From NCBI RefSeq assembly GCF_040655735.1, contig NZ_JBFAKK010000001.1, positions 806,001 to 870,000 of the forward strand: DNA of 64,000 nucleotides, given 5' to 3'. Both the position numbers and the translations under genes were made by a program. Positions 35,814 through 44,005 of the stretch are shown here, piece by piece. Within the stretch, counting starts at the first letter, position 1; the number at the start of each line of letters is the position of its first letter. The notes beneath the pieces were generated by a model, which was not told the origin of the DNA, searched no databases, and was given only the letters and a program-made list of their open reading frames with translations. This DNA is from Phytomonospora sp040655735. GTDB taxonomy: Bacteria > Actinomycetota > Actinomycetes > Mycobacteriales > Micromonosporaceae.

Positions 35814-36803
35814 CTACTGGTACTTGGCGGCCGGAGGGGACGCCGAGCCCAGGAGGCTCTGGAGGGAGTTCCCCGAACGGTCCGCGGCCTGGTAGAGCTG
35901 ATCCCATCGGCCGCTGCCGCGCAGGTCCTCCAGTACGGCGTTGACGTACTCGACGAGGTCGCGGCGCTCGGAGTTGATGGCGATCCCGTAGGGCTCCTCG
36001 CTCAGCGACGTGGTGCTCAGCTTCACCTGCGCGTCCTGCGCGGCGAAGCCGGCGAGGATGGCGTTGTCGGTGGAGATCGCGTCGACGGTGCCCTGCTGGA
36101 GCATCACCAGGCAGTCGGTCCACTCCGGCACGGCGACGGGGGTGGCCGCCGAGTCGGCGATGTTGCGGATCGAGGTGCTGCCGGTCGCCGCGCAGACCCG
36201 CTCACCGGCCAGTTCGGCGAGGGTCTCGACGACCTTGTGGTCGCCGTAGACGGCGATCTGCTGGTGTGCGCGGAAGTACTCCGAGGAGAAGGCCACGTCC
36301 TGCCAGCGCGCGCAGTTCATGGTCATCGTGCGCACGACCATGTCGACCTCGCCCTCCTGTACGAAGGGGACGCGCTGGTCGGAACTGATCGCCTTGAACT
36401 GGACCTTGACGCTGCCGAAGATCGCCTTCGAGATCTCCTTGGCGATCTCGACGTCGAACCCGGACAGGTCGTTGGTGCTGGGATCGCGGTAGCCGAAGAG
36501 GTAGGTGTTCTGGTCGACGCCGACCTTGAGCACGTCGTTGGCCCTGATCTGCGCCATCGACGAGCCGGGAGCGATGTTGAGGCCGTTGGCGGGCCGGTAG
36601 CTCGCGGTGGGGTCGCCGCAGTCGGGCTGCTCGCTGACCTCGGGCAGTTCGGCCGGGTCCTGCACGCCCACCGGCATGGGCGGTGCGGCCTCGCCGAGCG
36701 GCAGCTCGGGAGCGGTGTCGGCCGCGCAGGCCGCCGTGGTGGCGAGGACGCCGCAGGCGACGGCGACGGCGAGGATCCGCCGGATCCGCTGAGGGGTCTT
36801 CAT
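35814..36803 (-). CDS. glnH: Amino-acid-binding lipoprotein, GlnH-like
   Basis: 329 residues. A signal peptide (RRILAVAVACGVLATTAAC) ends in a lipobox-like TAAC with the lipidated Cys, then a short linker and a solute-binding domain family 3 (about 75–320): VGVDQNTYLFGYRDPST, LSGFDVEIAKEISKAIFG, VDMVVRTMTMNCARW and YGIAINSERRDLVEYV. In mycobacteria and corynebacteria the equivalent protein senses aspartate/glutamate outside the cell and signals through GlnX to PknG. No ABC permease is nearby, supporting sensing rather than transport. ATG 36803 overlaps the glnX stop (ATGA). Confidence 0.9.
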   Translation of the reverse strand: MKTPQRIRRILAVAVACGVLATTAACAADTAPELPLGEAAPPMPVGVQDPAELPEVSEQPDCGDPTASYRPANGLNIAPGSSMAQIRANDVLKVGVDQNTYLFGYRDPSTNDLSGFDVEIAKEISKAIFGSVKVQFKAISSDQRVPFVQEGEVDMVVRTMTMNCARWQDVAFSSEYFRAHQQIAVYGDHKVVETLAELAGERVCAATGSTSIRNIADSAATPVAVPEWTDCLVMLQQGTVDAISTDNAILAGFAAQDAQVKLSTTSLSEEPYGIAINSERRDLVEYVNAVLEDLRGSGRWDQLYQAADRSGNSLQSLLGSASPPAAKYQ

Positions 36804-38197
36804 CGGTACTCCGCAATCCGTCGCTGCAATCCGTTGGCGCTGCCGGCGAGGCACACGACCGCCAGGAGGCCGACACCGATACCGGCGCCGGTGAGCGCGT
36901 TCGACGCCGCCTTGGTCTCGGCGCGGAAGTGGTCGCCGGCCGACTGGATCGCCTGGGCGAGCAGGTCGTCGAGTTGGCGCGACAGCTTGGCCGCGCCGCC
37001 CTCGTCGGTGCTCAGGGCGAGTTCGACGGCCTTGGTGTACTCGCCGCGCTGGTCGTCGCCGCGCAGGGTCGTGTGGACCTCCTGCCAGGCCTGTGCCGTG
37101 GCCAGCGCCTGGTCGAGGACGGGGGTGAGCTCGGGGTCGGTGTTGGCCTCGCGCGCCTTGGCGAGCGGTCCGGAGCCGCCGTCGAGGAGGATCCCCATCT
37201 GCGTGACGAACACCGCCTCGTAGTCGGCGGCGCTCTTGCCGCCGCGTGCGATGAGGGTGACCGACTCGGCCGAACGCGCCTGGAGGGCGGCGATGCGCGC
37301 CTCGGCGAGGCGCTCGATCTGCGCACTGCCGCTCTCGCGGCCGGAGTCGATGTGTCCCGCCGCGAGGAAGGAGGCCACACCCAGCCAGCCCAGTACGAGC
37401 ACCATCGCGACGGTGGAGGCCAGCAGGCCCACGTTGAAGACGCGGTTGGTGCGCTTGGTCAGGTCGATCTGGGTGAAGGCGAGGACGCCGAGGGTCAGCA
37501 GGATGAAGGCCAGCGCGATCCACGGCAGCGTGGCCGCGGAGTCCTGCGTCTCGGCCAGCTGCGAGCCGGCGGTGTCCTGGAGCTCCTGGGCGGCCGGCAG
37601 GAGCCGGTCGCGCATCAGGCCGGAGGCCTCGCGCAGGTAGGCCGCGCCGACCGGGAGGCCCTGCTGGTTGTAGGTGCGGGCGTTCTCGATCAGGCCCGTG
37701 TAGACCGGCAGGTCGGCCGACAGGCGCGCGACGGCGTCGGCGCCGGCCTGCGTGGTGATGCTCGCCGCGGCGGTCGCCAGCTGGATCGAGGCGCGGTTGA
37801 TGTCCTCGTCGTAGCGGTCGCGCAACTCGGGAGACTCCACACCGCCGGCGAGGAACGCGCTGGTGGCGGTCGCGTCGGCGTCCGACAGCGACTGGTAGAC
37901 CTCCAGCGCGGCGAGACCGAGGCGGCCGCTGCCGTCCGATACACCGTCGATGAGGTCGTCGCGGCTGACCACGTCGGCGACACCGGCGACGCCGGAGGCC
38001 AGCGCGAGGAACGCCAGGACGGCCATCAGCAGCGTCAGGCGGCCGGGCGTGCTCCCGGTGCGGTTGAGCAGCCGCGAGGCCTTCGGGCGAACGGCCGACG
38101 GTGACCCACCGCGTTGCCGGGGGATGTCCACAGTGGAGTTGCCTGACTGGTGAGAACTGAGCGGAGCCATGGTGTTACCCGTTGTCCCCGTTGGCAT
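36800..38197 (-). CDS. glnX: GlnX-like four-helix membrane signal transducer
   Basis: About 465 residues. The N-terminal cytoplasmic segment is basic. Four membrane helices lie near residues 55–75 (LTLLMAVLAFLALASGVAG), 220–240 (LPWIALAFILLTLGVLAF), 252–278 (VGLLASTVAMVLVLGWLG) and 437–457 (GAGIGVGLLAVVCLAGS). Two large extracytoplasmic helical domains lie between helices 1–2 and 3–4. This matches GlnX, which passes the GlnH signal to PknG. ATG 38197 has GGAGG at proper spacing; the open frame reaches TTG 38209. First gene of the seven-gene signalling operon. Confidence 0.85.
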   Translation of the reverse strand: MPTGTTGNTMAPLSSHQSGNSTVDIPRQRGGSPSAVRPKASRLLNRTGSTPGRLTLLMAVLAFLALASGVAGVADVVSRDDLIDGVSDGSGRLGLAALEVYQSLSDADATATSAFLAGGVESPELRDRYDEDINRASIQLATAAASITTQAGADAVARLSADLPVYTGLIENARTYNQQGLPVGAAYLREASGLMRDRLLPAAQELQDTAGSQLAETQDSAATLPWIALAFILLTLGVLAFTQIDLTKRTNRVFNVGLLASTVAMVLVLGWLGVASFLAAGHIDSGRESGSAQIERLAEARIAALQARSAESVTLIARGGKSAADYEAVFVTQMGILLDGGSGPLAKAREANTDPELTPVLDQALATAQAWQEVHTTLRGDDQRGEYTKAVELALSTDEGGAAKLSRQLDDLLAQAIQSAGDHFRAETKAASNALTGAGIGVGLLAVVCLAGSANGLQRRIAEYR

Positions 38198-38218
38198 TCC
38201 ACCCTCCAAGCCGCCTTG

Positions 38219-38246
38219 TGATTACCAATAAGACCATGGCGTTCAA
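38219..38246 (-). promoter_or_regulatory. Promoter of the glnX–pknG operon
   Basis: Minus-strand TTGAAC (38241–38246), 16-base spacer, TAATCA (38219–38224) preceded by TG. Gives a leader of about 15 bases. Confidence 0.55.
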
Positions 38247-38336
38247 GATAATGTCCATCACCAAACGGTCTCGACAAGGAGTCGGTTGCACCTCGCCCCG
38301 GACTCTTTGACGGACAATGAACACACCCGAAGTCGA

Positions 38337-38365
38337 TTGTCGGTACATCACATGTGAGATAACGT
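38337..38365 (+). promoter_or_regulatory. Promoter of the HTH–MurA gene (leaderless)
   Basis: TTGTCG (38337–38342), 17-base spacer, TAACGT (38360–38365), then six bases to GTG 38372. Confidence 0.65.
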
Positions 38366-38371
38366 CAGGTT

Positions 38372-39901
38372 GTGACTGACGATTACCGCCGACGCATCGG
38401 CAAACTCATCCGGGACTCCCGGCAGCACCGAGGCTGGACCCAGACCCAGCTCGCCGACGCGCTCGCCACCAGCCAGAGCGCCGTCAACCGCATGGAACGC
38501 GGTCAGCAGAACCTCAGTCTGGAGATGCTCGCCCGTATCGGCGAGGCCCTCGACAGTGAGATCGTCTCCCTCGGCACGTCCGGCCCGATGCACCTGCGCG
38601 TCGTCGGCGGCAACCCCCTCTCCGGCTCCATCGACGTCAAGTCGAGCAAGAACGCCGGTGTGGCGCTGCTGTGCGCCAGCCTCCTCAACCGGGGCCGCAC
38701 CGTGCTGCGCAAGGTCGCACGCATCGAGGAGGTCAACCGCATCCTCGAAGTGCTCGGCAGCATCGGCGTCAAGACCCGCTGGCTCAACGCCGACAACGAC
38801 CTCGAGATCATGCGTCCCGAGCTGCTCGACCTCGACGCCATCGACGAGCACGCCGCCCGCCGCACCCGCAGCGTGCTGATGTTCCTCGGCCCGCTCATGC
38901 ACTCCGAGGACAACTTCGAGCTGCCCTACGCCGGCGGCTGCGACCTCGGCGCGCGCACCGTCGAGCCGCACATGATCGCGCTGCGGCCCTTCGGCCTGTC
39001 CGTGAAGGCCACCGCCGGCAGTTATCACGCCACCGTCGACGGGCGAACCGCGCCGGCCCGCCCGATCGTGCTGACCGAACGCGGTGACACCGTCACCGAG
39101 AACGCCCTGCTGGCCGCCGCCGGAGCCGACGGGGTAACCGTCATCCGCAACGCCAGCCCCAACTACATGGTCCAGGACCTCTGCGTCTTCCTGACCCGGC
39201 TCGGCGTGCGCATCGACGGCATCGGGACCACCACCCTGACCGTCCACGGCCGCACCGCCATCTCCGCCGATGTCGACTACGCCCCCTCTGAGGACCCCAT
39301 CGAGGCGATGAGCCTGCTCACCGCCGCGATCGTCACCGGGTCGGAGATCACCGTCCGGCGCGCCCCGATCGAGTTCCTGGAGATCGAACTGGCGCTCCTG
39401 GAGGAGATGGGCCTCGACTACAGCCGCACCGAGGAGTACCAGGCCGCCAACGGCCACACCCGGCTGGTCGACATCACCGTGCGGCCCTCGGTCCTGCACT
39501 CGCCGATCGACAAGATCCACCCGATGCCGTTCCCCGGCCTCAACATCGACAACCTGCCGTTCTTCGCCGCCATCGCGGCCTCCGCGCATGGCGCGACCAT
39601 GATCCACGACTGGGTCTACGACAAGCGCGCCATCTACCTCACCGAACTGACCAAGCTCGGCGCCCGCGTCCAGCTCGCCGACCCCCACCGCGTCTACGTC
39701 GAGGGACCGACGCGCTGGTCGGCCGCCGAGGTCATCTGCCCGCCGGCGCTGCGCCCCGCGGTGGTCATCCTCATCGCGATGCTCGCCGCGAAGGGCACCT
39801 CGGTGCTGCGCAACGTCTACGTCATCAACCGCGGCTACGAGGACCTCGCCAACCGGCTGAACCAGCTGGGCGCGCAGATCGAGATCTTCCGCGACATCTG
39901 A
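38372..39901 (+). CDS. Cro/C1 helix-turn-helix fused to MurA-like enolpyruvyl transferase
   Basis: 509 residues. Residues 5–62 form a Cro/C1 helix-turn-helix (IGKLIRDSRQHRGWTQTQLA, SQSAVNRMERGQQNLSLEML). Residues 70–505 are a full MurA-like UDP-N-acetylglucosamine 1-carboxyvinyltransferase domain with the Lys-Asn pair in SSKNAGVALL (93–94), the catalytic cysteine in GGCDLGARTV (Cys190) and the FPGLNIDNLPFFAA region. MurA catalyses the first committed step of peptidoglycan synthesis. Catalytic residues are kept, so it may be an active second MurA, a regulator that senses cell-wall precursors, or both. It is divergent from the glnX–pknG operon. A short leaderless promoter precedes GTG 38372. 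Confidence 0.9.
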   Translation: MTDDYRRRIGKLIRDSRQHRGWTQTQLADALATSQSAVNRMERGQQNLSLEMLARIGEALDSEIVSLGTSGPMHLRVVGGNPLSGSIDVKSSKNAGVALLCASLLNRGRTVLRKVARIEEVNRILEVLGSIGVKTRWLNADNDLEIMRPELLDLDAIDEHAARRTRSVLMFLGPLMHSEDNFELPYAGGCDLGARTVEPHMIALRPFGLSVKATAGSYHATVDGRTAPARPIVLTERGDTVTENALLAAAGADGVTVIRNASPNYMVQDLCVFLTRLGVRIDGIGTTTLTVHGRTAISADVDYAPSEDPIEAMSLLTAAIVTGSEITVRRAPIEFLEIELALLEEMGLDYSRTEEYQAANGHTRLVDITVRPSVLHSPIDKIHPMPFPGLNIDNLPFFAAIAASAHGATMIHDWVYDKRAIYLTELTKLGARVQLADPHRVYVEGPTRWSAAEVICPPALRPAVVILIAMLAAKGTSVLRNVYVINRGYEDLANRLNQLGAQIEIFRDI

Positions 39902-39908
39902 TCCGCTC

Positions 39909-39945
39909 CGCCCGCACGCCCGCCGTCACAGCGTGCGTGCGGGCG
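39909..39945. terminator. Hairpin between convergent genes
   Basis: CGCCCGCACGC (39909–39919) pairs with GCGTGCGGGCG (39935–39945); the loop is long. Confidence 0.55.
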
Positions 39946-39952
39946 TCGCGGC

Positions 39953-40981
39953 TCAGTCGAAGACGATCGCCCGGAACCGGTCGCGCACGGCCTTGATCGG
40001 CGGCTTCTCGCGCCCGAATACGACCCGGTTGCTCAGCAGTACCGCCCACCGTTGCCGCTTCGGGCTCACCCACATGCCCGTCCCGGTGAACCCGAGGTGC
40101 ATCCACACGTCGTCGGCGATCTCGGTGTCCGGCGCGGGGAACCAGAACAGCCCTCGCGCGGGTTCGAGCTCGCCGGTGTGCACCTGGAGCGATTCCCCGA
40201 TCCACGCCGATCCGAAGCCGGCGCCGTCGTCGGGGCGCAGCAGATGGCGGAGGAAGACGCCGAGGTCGCCGAGGGTCGAGAAGACCCCGGAGATCCCGCA
40301 GGCGCCGTCGAACAGTCGCGTCGAGAAGTCGTGGACGAGGCCTTTGCGCCGGATCCCGCTGTCCTCGTCGAACTCCGTCGGCGCGCAACGCGCCCGCAGG
40401 ACCTCGGGCACCGGGCCGAACCAGGTCTCCTTCATTCCCAGCGCGTCCCACACCCAGCGGCGGCTCTGCGCGCTCAGCGACTCGCCGGACAGCCGCTCGG
40501 CGAGGATCCCGAGGATGAAGGAGGCGCGGTCGGTGTACTTGACGACCGTCCCCGGCGGGCAGTGCAGGTCGGCGGCGAGCACTCCGGCGACGATGGCCGC
40601 CGGGTCGGTGCCGTAGTTGGCACGGAATCCCGCGTGGTGCGGCATCCCGGCGATGTGCCCGAGCAGCTGCCGGACGGTCACCGGGGCCAGGGGGCGGCCG
40701 GCGACTTCGGGCAGATGCGCGTCCAGGCGGTCGTCGAGGGCGAGGAGGCCGCGCTCCCACAGCCGGCCGACCGCCGTCCACACGACCAGCACCTTGGTCA
40801 GGCTGGCCATGTCGAAGATGGTGTCGGCGGCCATCGGCACGTCCGGCTCATCGGGGTCGAGAACCCCGCGCGACCCGAAGGCGGTGAGCCCGCCGGCGTC
40901 CCCGACGCCCCACACGGCACCGGGGAACACCCGGTCCTCGATGCCTTGGTCGAGTAGTCGCGTGATGAGGTCAGGGCTCAT
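39953..40981 (-). CDS. Serine hydrolase, class C beta-lactamase family
   Basis: 342 residues. The penicillin-binding-protein-like fold has the SxxK motif SLTK (Ser60, Lys63), a tyrosine motif YTD in VVKYTDRASFILG, and a late HLGFTGTG segment replacing KTG. Also visible are FPGAVWGVGD at the N-terminus and LLGHIAGMPHH. No signal peptide, so it is probably a cytoplasmic esterase or peptidase rather than a true beta-lactamase. TAGCCT eight bases before the ATG suggests a leaderless transcript. A gap of 21 bases separates it from the upstream MFS gene, so read-through is possible. Confidence 0.88.
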   Translation of the reverse strand: MSPDLITRLLDQGIEDRVFPGAVWGVGDAGGLTAFGSRGVLDPDEPDVPMAADTIFDMASLTKVLVVWTAVGRLWERGLLALDDRLDAHLPEVAGRPLAPVTVRQLLGHIAGMPHHAGFRANYGTDPAAIVAGVLAADLHCPPGTVVKYTDRASFILGILAERLSGESLSAQSRRWVWDALGMKETWFGPVPEVLRARCAPTEFDEDSGIRRKGLVHDFSTRLFDGACGISGVFSTLGDLGVFLRHLLRPDDGAGFGSAWIGESLQVHTGELEPARGLFWFPAPDTEIADDVWMHLGFTGTGMWVSPKRQRWAVLLSNRVVFGREKPPIKAVRDRFRAIVFD

Positions 40982-41002
40982 GCCGACCGAGGCTACCGGG
41001 GC

Positions 41003-42223
41003 CTACGCGGTGACCGCGTCGAGCCGTTCGTGGTCCCTGTCGACGGCTTCGAGGCCGCGCATGTGCCCGCGCCGGAGGTAGAGGACGCCGATGGCGACGA
41101 CGCAGCAGGCGGCGCCGAGGTAGTACGGCACGCTGACGTCGATCTCCTCGCCGAGCTTGCTGGCGATGTAGGGCGCGAGGGCGGCGCCGAGCCAGCGGAC
41201 GAAGTTGTACCCGGCCGAGGCGATCGCGCGCGGGGAGTCGCTGACCTCCATGGCCGCCTCGGTGAAGACGGTGTTGTTCACGCCGATGGCGAGCCCGCTG
41301 AGGATGGTGAACACGACGATCCCGTTGTGGCCGGACAGGGCGATGCCGAGCTGGCAGACGACGAGGAAGCCCAGTCCGACGTACATGGTGCCGACCGAGC
41401 CGAGCCTGCGCTGGAGCAGTGGAGCGGCGAAGACGGAACTGACGGCCACCAGGACGCCCCAGCCGAAGAAGACCGCGCCGATCCCGTAGGCGCTCATCCC
41501 GAGGATGAACGGCGTGAAGGACAGCACCGTGAAGAACGCGAAGTTGTAGAACAGCGCGGTGACGGCGGTGGTCGACAGGCCGCCGTGCGCGAGCGCGCGC
41601 AGCGGGTCGCTCAGGCGTGCCTTGACCTTCGGTCCGCTTTCGGTTCTCAGCAGCGTGGCGATGAGGATGAAGCCCACGGCCATGAGCGCGGCGGTCCCGA
41701 AGAAGGGGTAGCGCCAGTGCCAGTCGCCGAGGAGGGCGCCGAGCAGGGGGCCGGCCGAGATGCCCAGGCCGAGGGCGGCCTCGTAGAGGAGGATCGCCGA
41801 CTCCGCGCCGCCGCTGGCCGCGCCGACGATGACGGCGAGTGCGGTGGCGACGAACATCGCGTTGCCCAGGCCCCAGCCGGCCCGGAAGCCCACGAGCTGG
41901 GCGACGCTGTCGGAGGTTCCCGACAGTGAGGCGAACAAGACGACCAGCGCCAGACCGGCCAGCAGCGTCTTCTTCGCCCCGATGCGGCTCGACACCCAGC
42001 CGGTCAGCAGCATGGCGACGGCGGTGACCGCGAAGTAGCTGGTGAACAGCAGCGACACCTGACTCGGCGTCGCGTCGAGGCCCTTGGCGATCGAGGGGAG
42101 GATCGGGTCGACCAGGCCGATGCCCATGAAGGCGATGACGGCGGCGAAGGCCGTCGCCCACACGGCGGCGGGCTGCTTGAGGATGGCGCGGGTGGCCGCC
42201 CCTTCGGGGGCGTGGCTACTCAT
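41003..42223 (-). CDS. MFS efflux transporter (12 helices)
   Basis: 406 residues with twelve predicted helices and the MFS motif A loop (GWVSSRIGAKKTLLAG) between helices 2 and 3. The DHA1-like drug exporter signature is suggested by GLGLGISAGPLLGALLG in helix 5. The substrate is unknown. Start ATG 42223 overlaps the end of the MarR gene by eight bases, so the exporter is made together with its regulator; such pairs usually respond to the exported compound. Confidence 0.88.
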   Translation of the reverse strand: MSSHAPEGAATRAILKQPAAVWATAFAAVIAFMGIGLVDPILPSIAKGLDATPSQVSLLFTSYFAVTAVAMLLTGWVSSRIGAKKTLLAGLALVVLFASLSGTSDSVAQLVGFRAGWGLGNAMFVATALAVIVGAASGGAESAILLYEAALGLGISAGPLLGALLGDWHWRYPFFGTAALMAVGFILIATLLRTESGPKVKARLSDPLRALAHGGLSTTAVTALFYNFAFFTVLSFTPFILGMSAYGIGAVFFGWGVLVAVSSVFAAPLLQRRLGSVGTMYVGLGFLVVCQLGIALSGHNGIVVFTILSGLAIGVNNTVFTEAAMEVSDSPRAIASAGYNFVRWLGAALAPYIASKLGEEIDVSVPYYLGAACCVVAIGVLYLRRGHMRGLEAVDRDHERLDAVTA

Positions 42224-42656
42224 CGGTCGGGGCTCCTTTGATCATGCGGGACAGTGCCGGAACGGCCGCGGCGATCGCGGCGCGGTCGTGGGGGGAGAGG
42301 CGGGCCAGGCGCTCGGCCAGGTAGTCGATGCGATGGGCGCGGCCGGCGCTCAGCGCTTCGCGGCCCTCGTCGGTGAGGGCGACGGTGACGACGCGGGCGT
42401 CCGAGCCGTCCCGGCCGCGCACCGCGAGGCCGTCGCGTTCGAGGCGGTTGACCTGGACGGTCATGGTCGGCATCCGCACACCGTGCTCCTCGGCGAGGTC
42501 GCTCATCCGCCGCGGACCGGTGAGCAGCGAGCCGAGTACCGACAGCTGAGGCGCGGTGACCGGCTGTTCGGCGCCGACGCGGCGCAGCATGAGCACCATG
42601 TCGCGCATGAGGCCGTTGACCTCGCCTGCGAGGACGGCCGGTGTTTCGTCGGTCAT
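42216..42656 (-). CDS. MarR-family regulator
   Basis: 146 residues with the MarR winged helix: VTAPQLSVLGSLLTGPRRMS, the recognition helix region VRMPTMTVQVNRLERDGLA and the wing RGRDGSDARVVTVALTDEG. First gene of a two-gene operon with the MFS transporter; ATG 42656 is preceded by GGGAG. Two near-identical palindromes directly upstream are probable binding sites, implying autorepression relieved by the transporter's substrate. Confidence 0.92.
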   Translation of the reverse strand: MTDETPAVLAGEVNGLMRDMVLMLRRVGAEQPVTAPQLSVLGSLLTGPRRMSDLAEEHGVRMPTMTVQVNRLERDGLAVRGRDGSDARVVTVALTDEGREALSAGRAHRIDYLAERLARLSPHDRAAIAAAVPALSRMIKGAPTDE

Positions 42657-42686
42657 CGAGACTCCCGGGTGGCGGGCGGGCAGATA

Positions 42687-42715
42687 CTTAGCCTGACTAA
42701 GTTAGCTTGGCTAAG
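42687..42715. promoter_or_regulatory. Tandem palindromic operators upstream of marR
   Basis: TTAGCCTGACTAA (42688–42700) and TTAGCTTGGCTAA (42702–42714): two 13-base palindromes, one base apart, overlapping the expected promoter. The AT-rich core also resembles an iron-regulator (IdeR/DtxR) box. Confidence 0.7.
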
Positions 42716-42771
42716 CATATACCCGCCCGGCGGGTCCCGCGCAAGTCCGCGAACCTGTCGCACCTCGGCGC

Positions 42772-42777
42772 TACCCT
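42772..42777 (+). promoter_or_regulatory. -10 hexamer of the VOC gene (leaderless)
   Basis: TACCCT six bases before ATG 42784. Confidence 0.55.
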
Positions 42778-42783
42778 CCGGCC

Positions 42784-43122
42784 ATGACCGCCAGAATCGT
42801 CAACGTCACCGTGAACACCACCGACCCCCGCGCGCTCGCCGAGTGGTGGACGAAGGCCCTGGGCGGTGAGATCATCGCCGAGCACGGCGACTTCGTCTTC
42901 GCCTCCGCCGGCCCGGTCGGCCTCGGCTTCCAGCGGGTCGACGAGCGCCCGGCGAGCTCCGCGATGCACCTCGACCTGGGCTGCGAGGACCGCGCCGCCG
43001 AAGTGGCCCGCCTCACCGCGCTGGGCGCCGAGCACGTCGCCGACCACGAGGTCCCCGGTGTGACCTGGACGATCATGCGCGACCCCGACGGCAATCTCTT
43101 CTGCGTCTCCGAGGGCCACTGA
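42784..43122 (+). CDS. VOC-superfamily (glyoxalase-like) protein
   Basis: 112 residues, a single-module vicinal oxygen chelate protein of the kind common in actinobacteria. Marks are the first strand RIVNVTVNTTDPRALAEWWT, SAMHLDLGCEDRAAEVARL and the final WTIMRDPDGNLFCVSEGH with the metal-site Glu/His region. Members include glyoxalases, dioxygenases and antibiotic-binding proteins; nothing here fixes the substrate. Divergent from marR, with no ribosome site and a -10 hexamer six bases before the ATG. Confidence 0.82.
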   Translation: MTARIVNVTVNTTDPRALAEWWTKALGGEIIAEHGDFVFASAGPVGLGFQRVDERPASSAMHLDLGCEDRAAEVARLTALGAEHVADHEVPGVTWTIMRDPDGNLFCVSEGH

Positions 43123-43154
43123 CCGTTCCGCCGGTCACAGTGTCGGCATCCTTG

Positions 43155-43184
43155 TTGCCACAAGGGACCCCGCAGGAGTAGGAC
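43155..43184 (+). promoter_or_regulatory. Promoter of the SDR gene
   Basis: TTGCCA (43155–43160), 18-base spacer, TAGGAC (43179–43184). A small inverted repeat CTTGT-N4-ACAAG (43151–43164) overlaps the -35 box. Confidence 0.5.
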
Positions 43185-43227
43185 AGGGGGTTGACACCTC
43201 GAACCCACGTGCCCGGAGGCGCTGGCG

Positions 43228-43998
43228 ATGACCACCATCCTGGTGACCGGTGGGACCGGACTTCTCGGCCGGTCACTACTGGACAGGCTCAAACCGACCG
43301 GAGCGCGGTTGCGCGCCCTGAGCCGGCAGGATCGACCCGACGCCGACGGCGTCACCTGGCGCGTCTGCGACCTGCACTCCGGCGCCGGGCTCGCCGAGGC
43401 CCTCGACGGTGTCGACGTCATCGTCCACTGCGCCTCCGAACCCGAGGTGCCCGGCGCCGACGTCGAGACGACCCGCACCCTCATCGACGCCGCGGTCGAG
43501 GCCGCGACACCGCACTTCGTCTACATCTCCATCGTCGGCATCGACGACATCCCCTACCGCTACTACAAGGACAAGCGCTGCTGCGAGCGCATGATCCGCG
43601 AGTCGGGGCTGCCCTGGACGACCCTGCGGACCACCCAGTTCCACCAGTTCGTCGCCTCGCTGGTCGACCGGGTCGCCAAACTCCCGACGCCGATCATGCT
43701 CGTCCCCAAGGGCACCTGCCAGCCCGTCGACGTCGACGACGTCGCCTCCCGCCTCGCCGAGCTCGCCCAGGGCTCGCCCGCCGGCCGGGTCGACGACCTC
43801 GGCGGTCCGCAGATCTTCAGCCTCGCCCGTGTCGTGCGCGACGAGATGCGCCGACGCGGCTCCCACCGGCCGGTCGTCTCGACCTGGTTCCCGGGCAAGA
43901 TGGGCGCCGCGATCGCCGCCGGGCACTTCACCACTCCGGCCCATGCCGGAGGCACCGTGACGTGGGGTCAGTACGTCGGGGACAACCGCGCCCTATGA
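43228..43998 (+). CDS. NAD(P)-binding atypical SDR (NmrA-like)
   Basis: 256 residues with the nucleotide-binding motif TGGTGLLG (about 7–14) and the Rossmann strands VDVIVHCASEP and HFVYISIVGID. A YYKDKRCCERMI motif stands in for the catalytic YxxxK. The C-terminal half resembles NmrA/ytfG-like proteins that bind NAD(P) as sensors or reduce quinones. ATG 43228 follows CGGAGG. The stop overlaps the -10 hexamer of the next gene. Confidence 0.85.
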   Translation: MTTILVTGGTGLLGRSLLDRLKPTGARLRALSRQDRPDADGVTWRVCDLHSGAGLAEALDGVDVIVHCASEPEVPGADVETTRTLIDAAVEAATPHFVYISIVGIDDIPYRYYKDKRCCERMIRESGLPWTTLRTTQFHQFVASLVDRVAKLPTPIMLVPKGTCQPVDVDDVASRLAELAQGSPAGRVDDLGGPQIFSLARVVRDEMRRRGSHRPVVSTWFPGKMGAAIAAGHFTTPAHAGGTVTWGQYVGDNRAL

Positions 43999-43999
43999 T
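43994..43999 (+). promoter_or_regulatory. -10 hexamer of the RibD reductase gene (leaderless)
   Basis: TATGAT six bases before ATG 44006; it contains the TGA stop of the preceding gene. Confidence 0.6.
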
Positions 44000-44005
44000 C
44001 ACCCC

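Noticed and set aside
39953..40981. True antibiotic-resistance beta-lactamase
   Set aside because: No export signal and a non-standard third motif; better described as a serine hydrolase of the class C fold.
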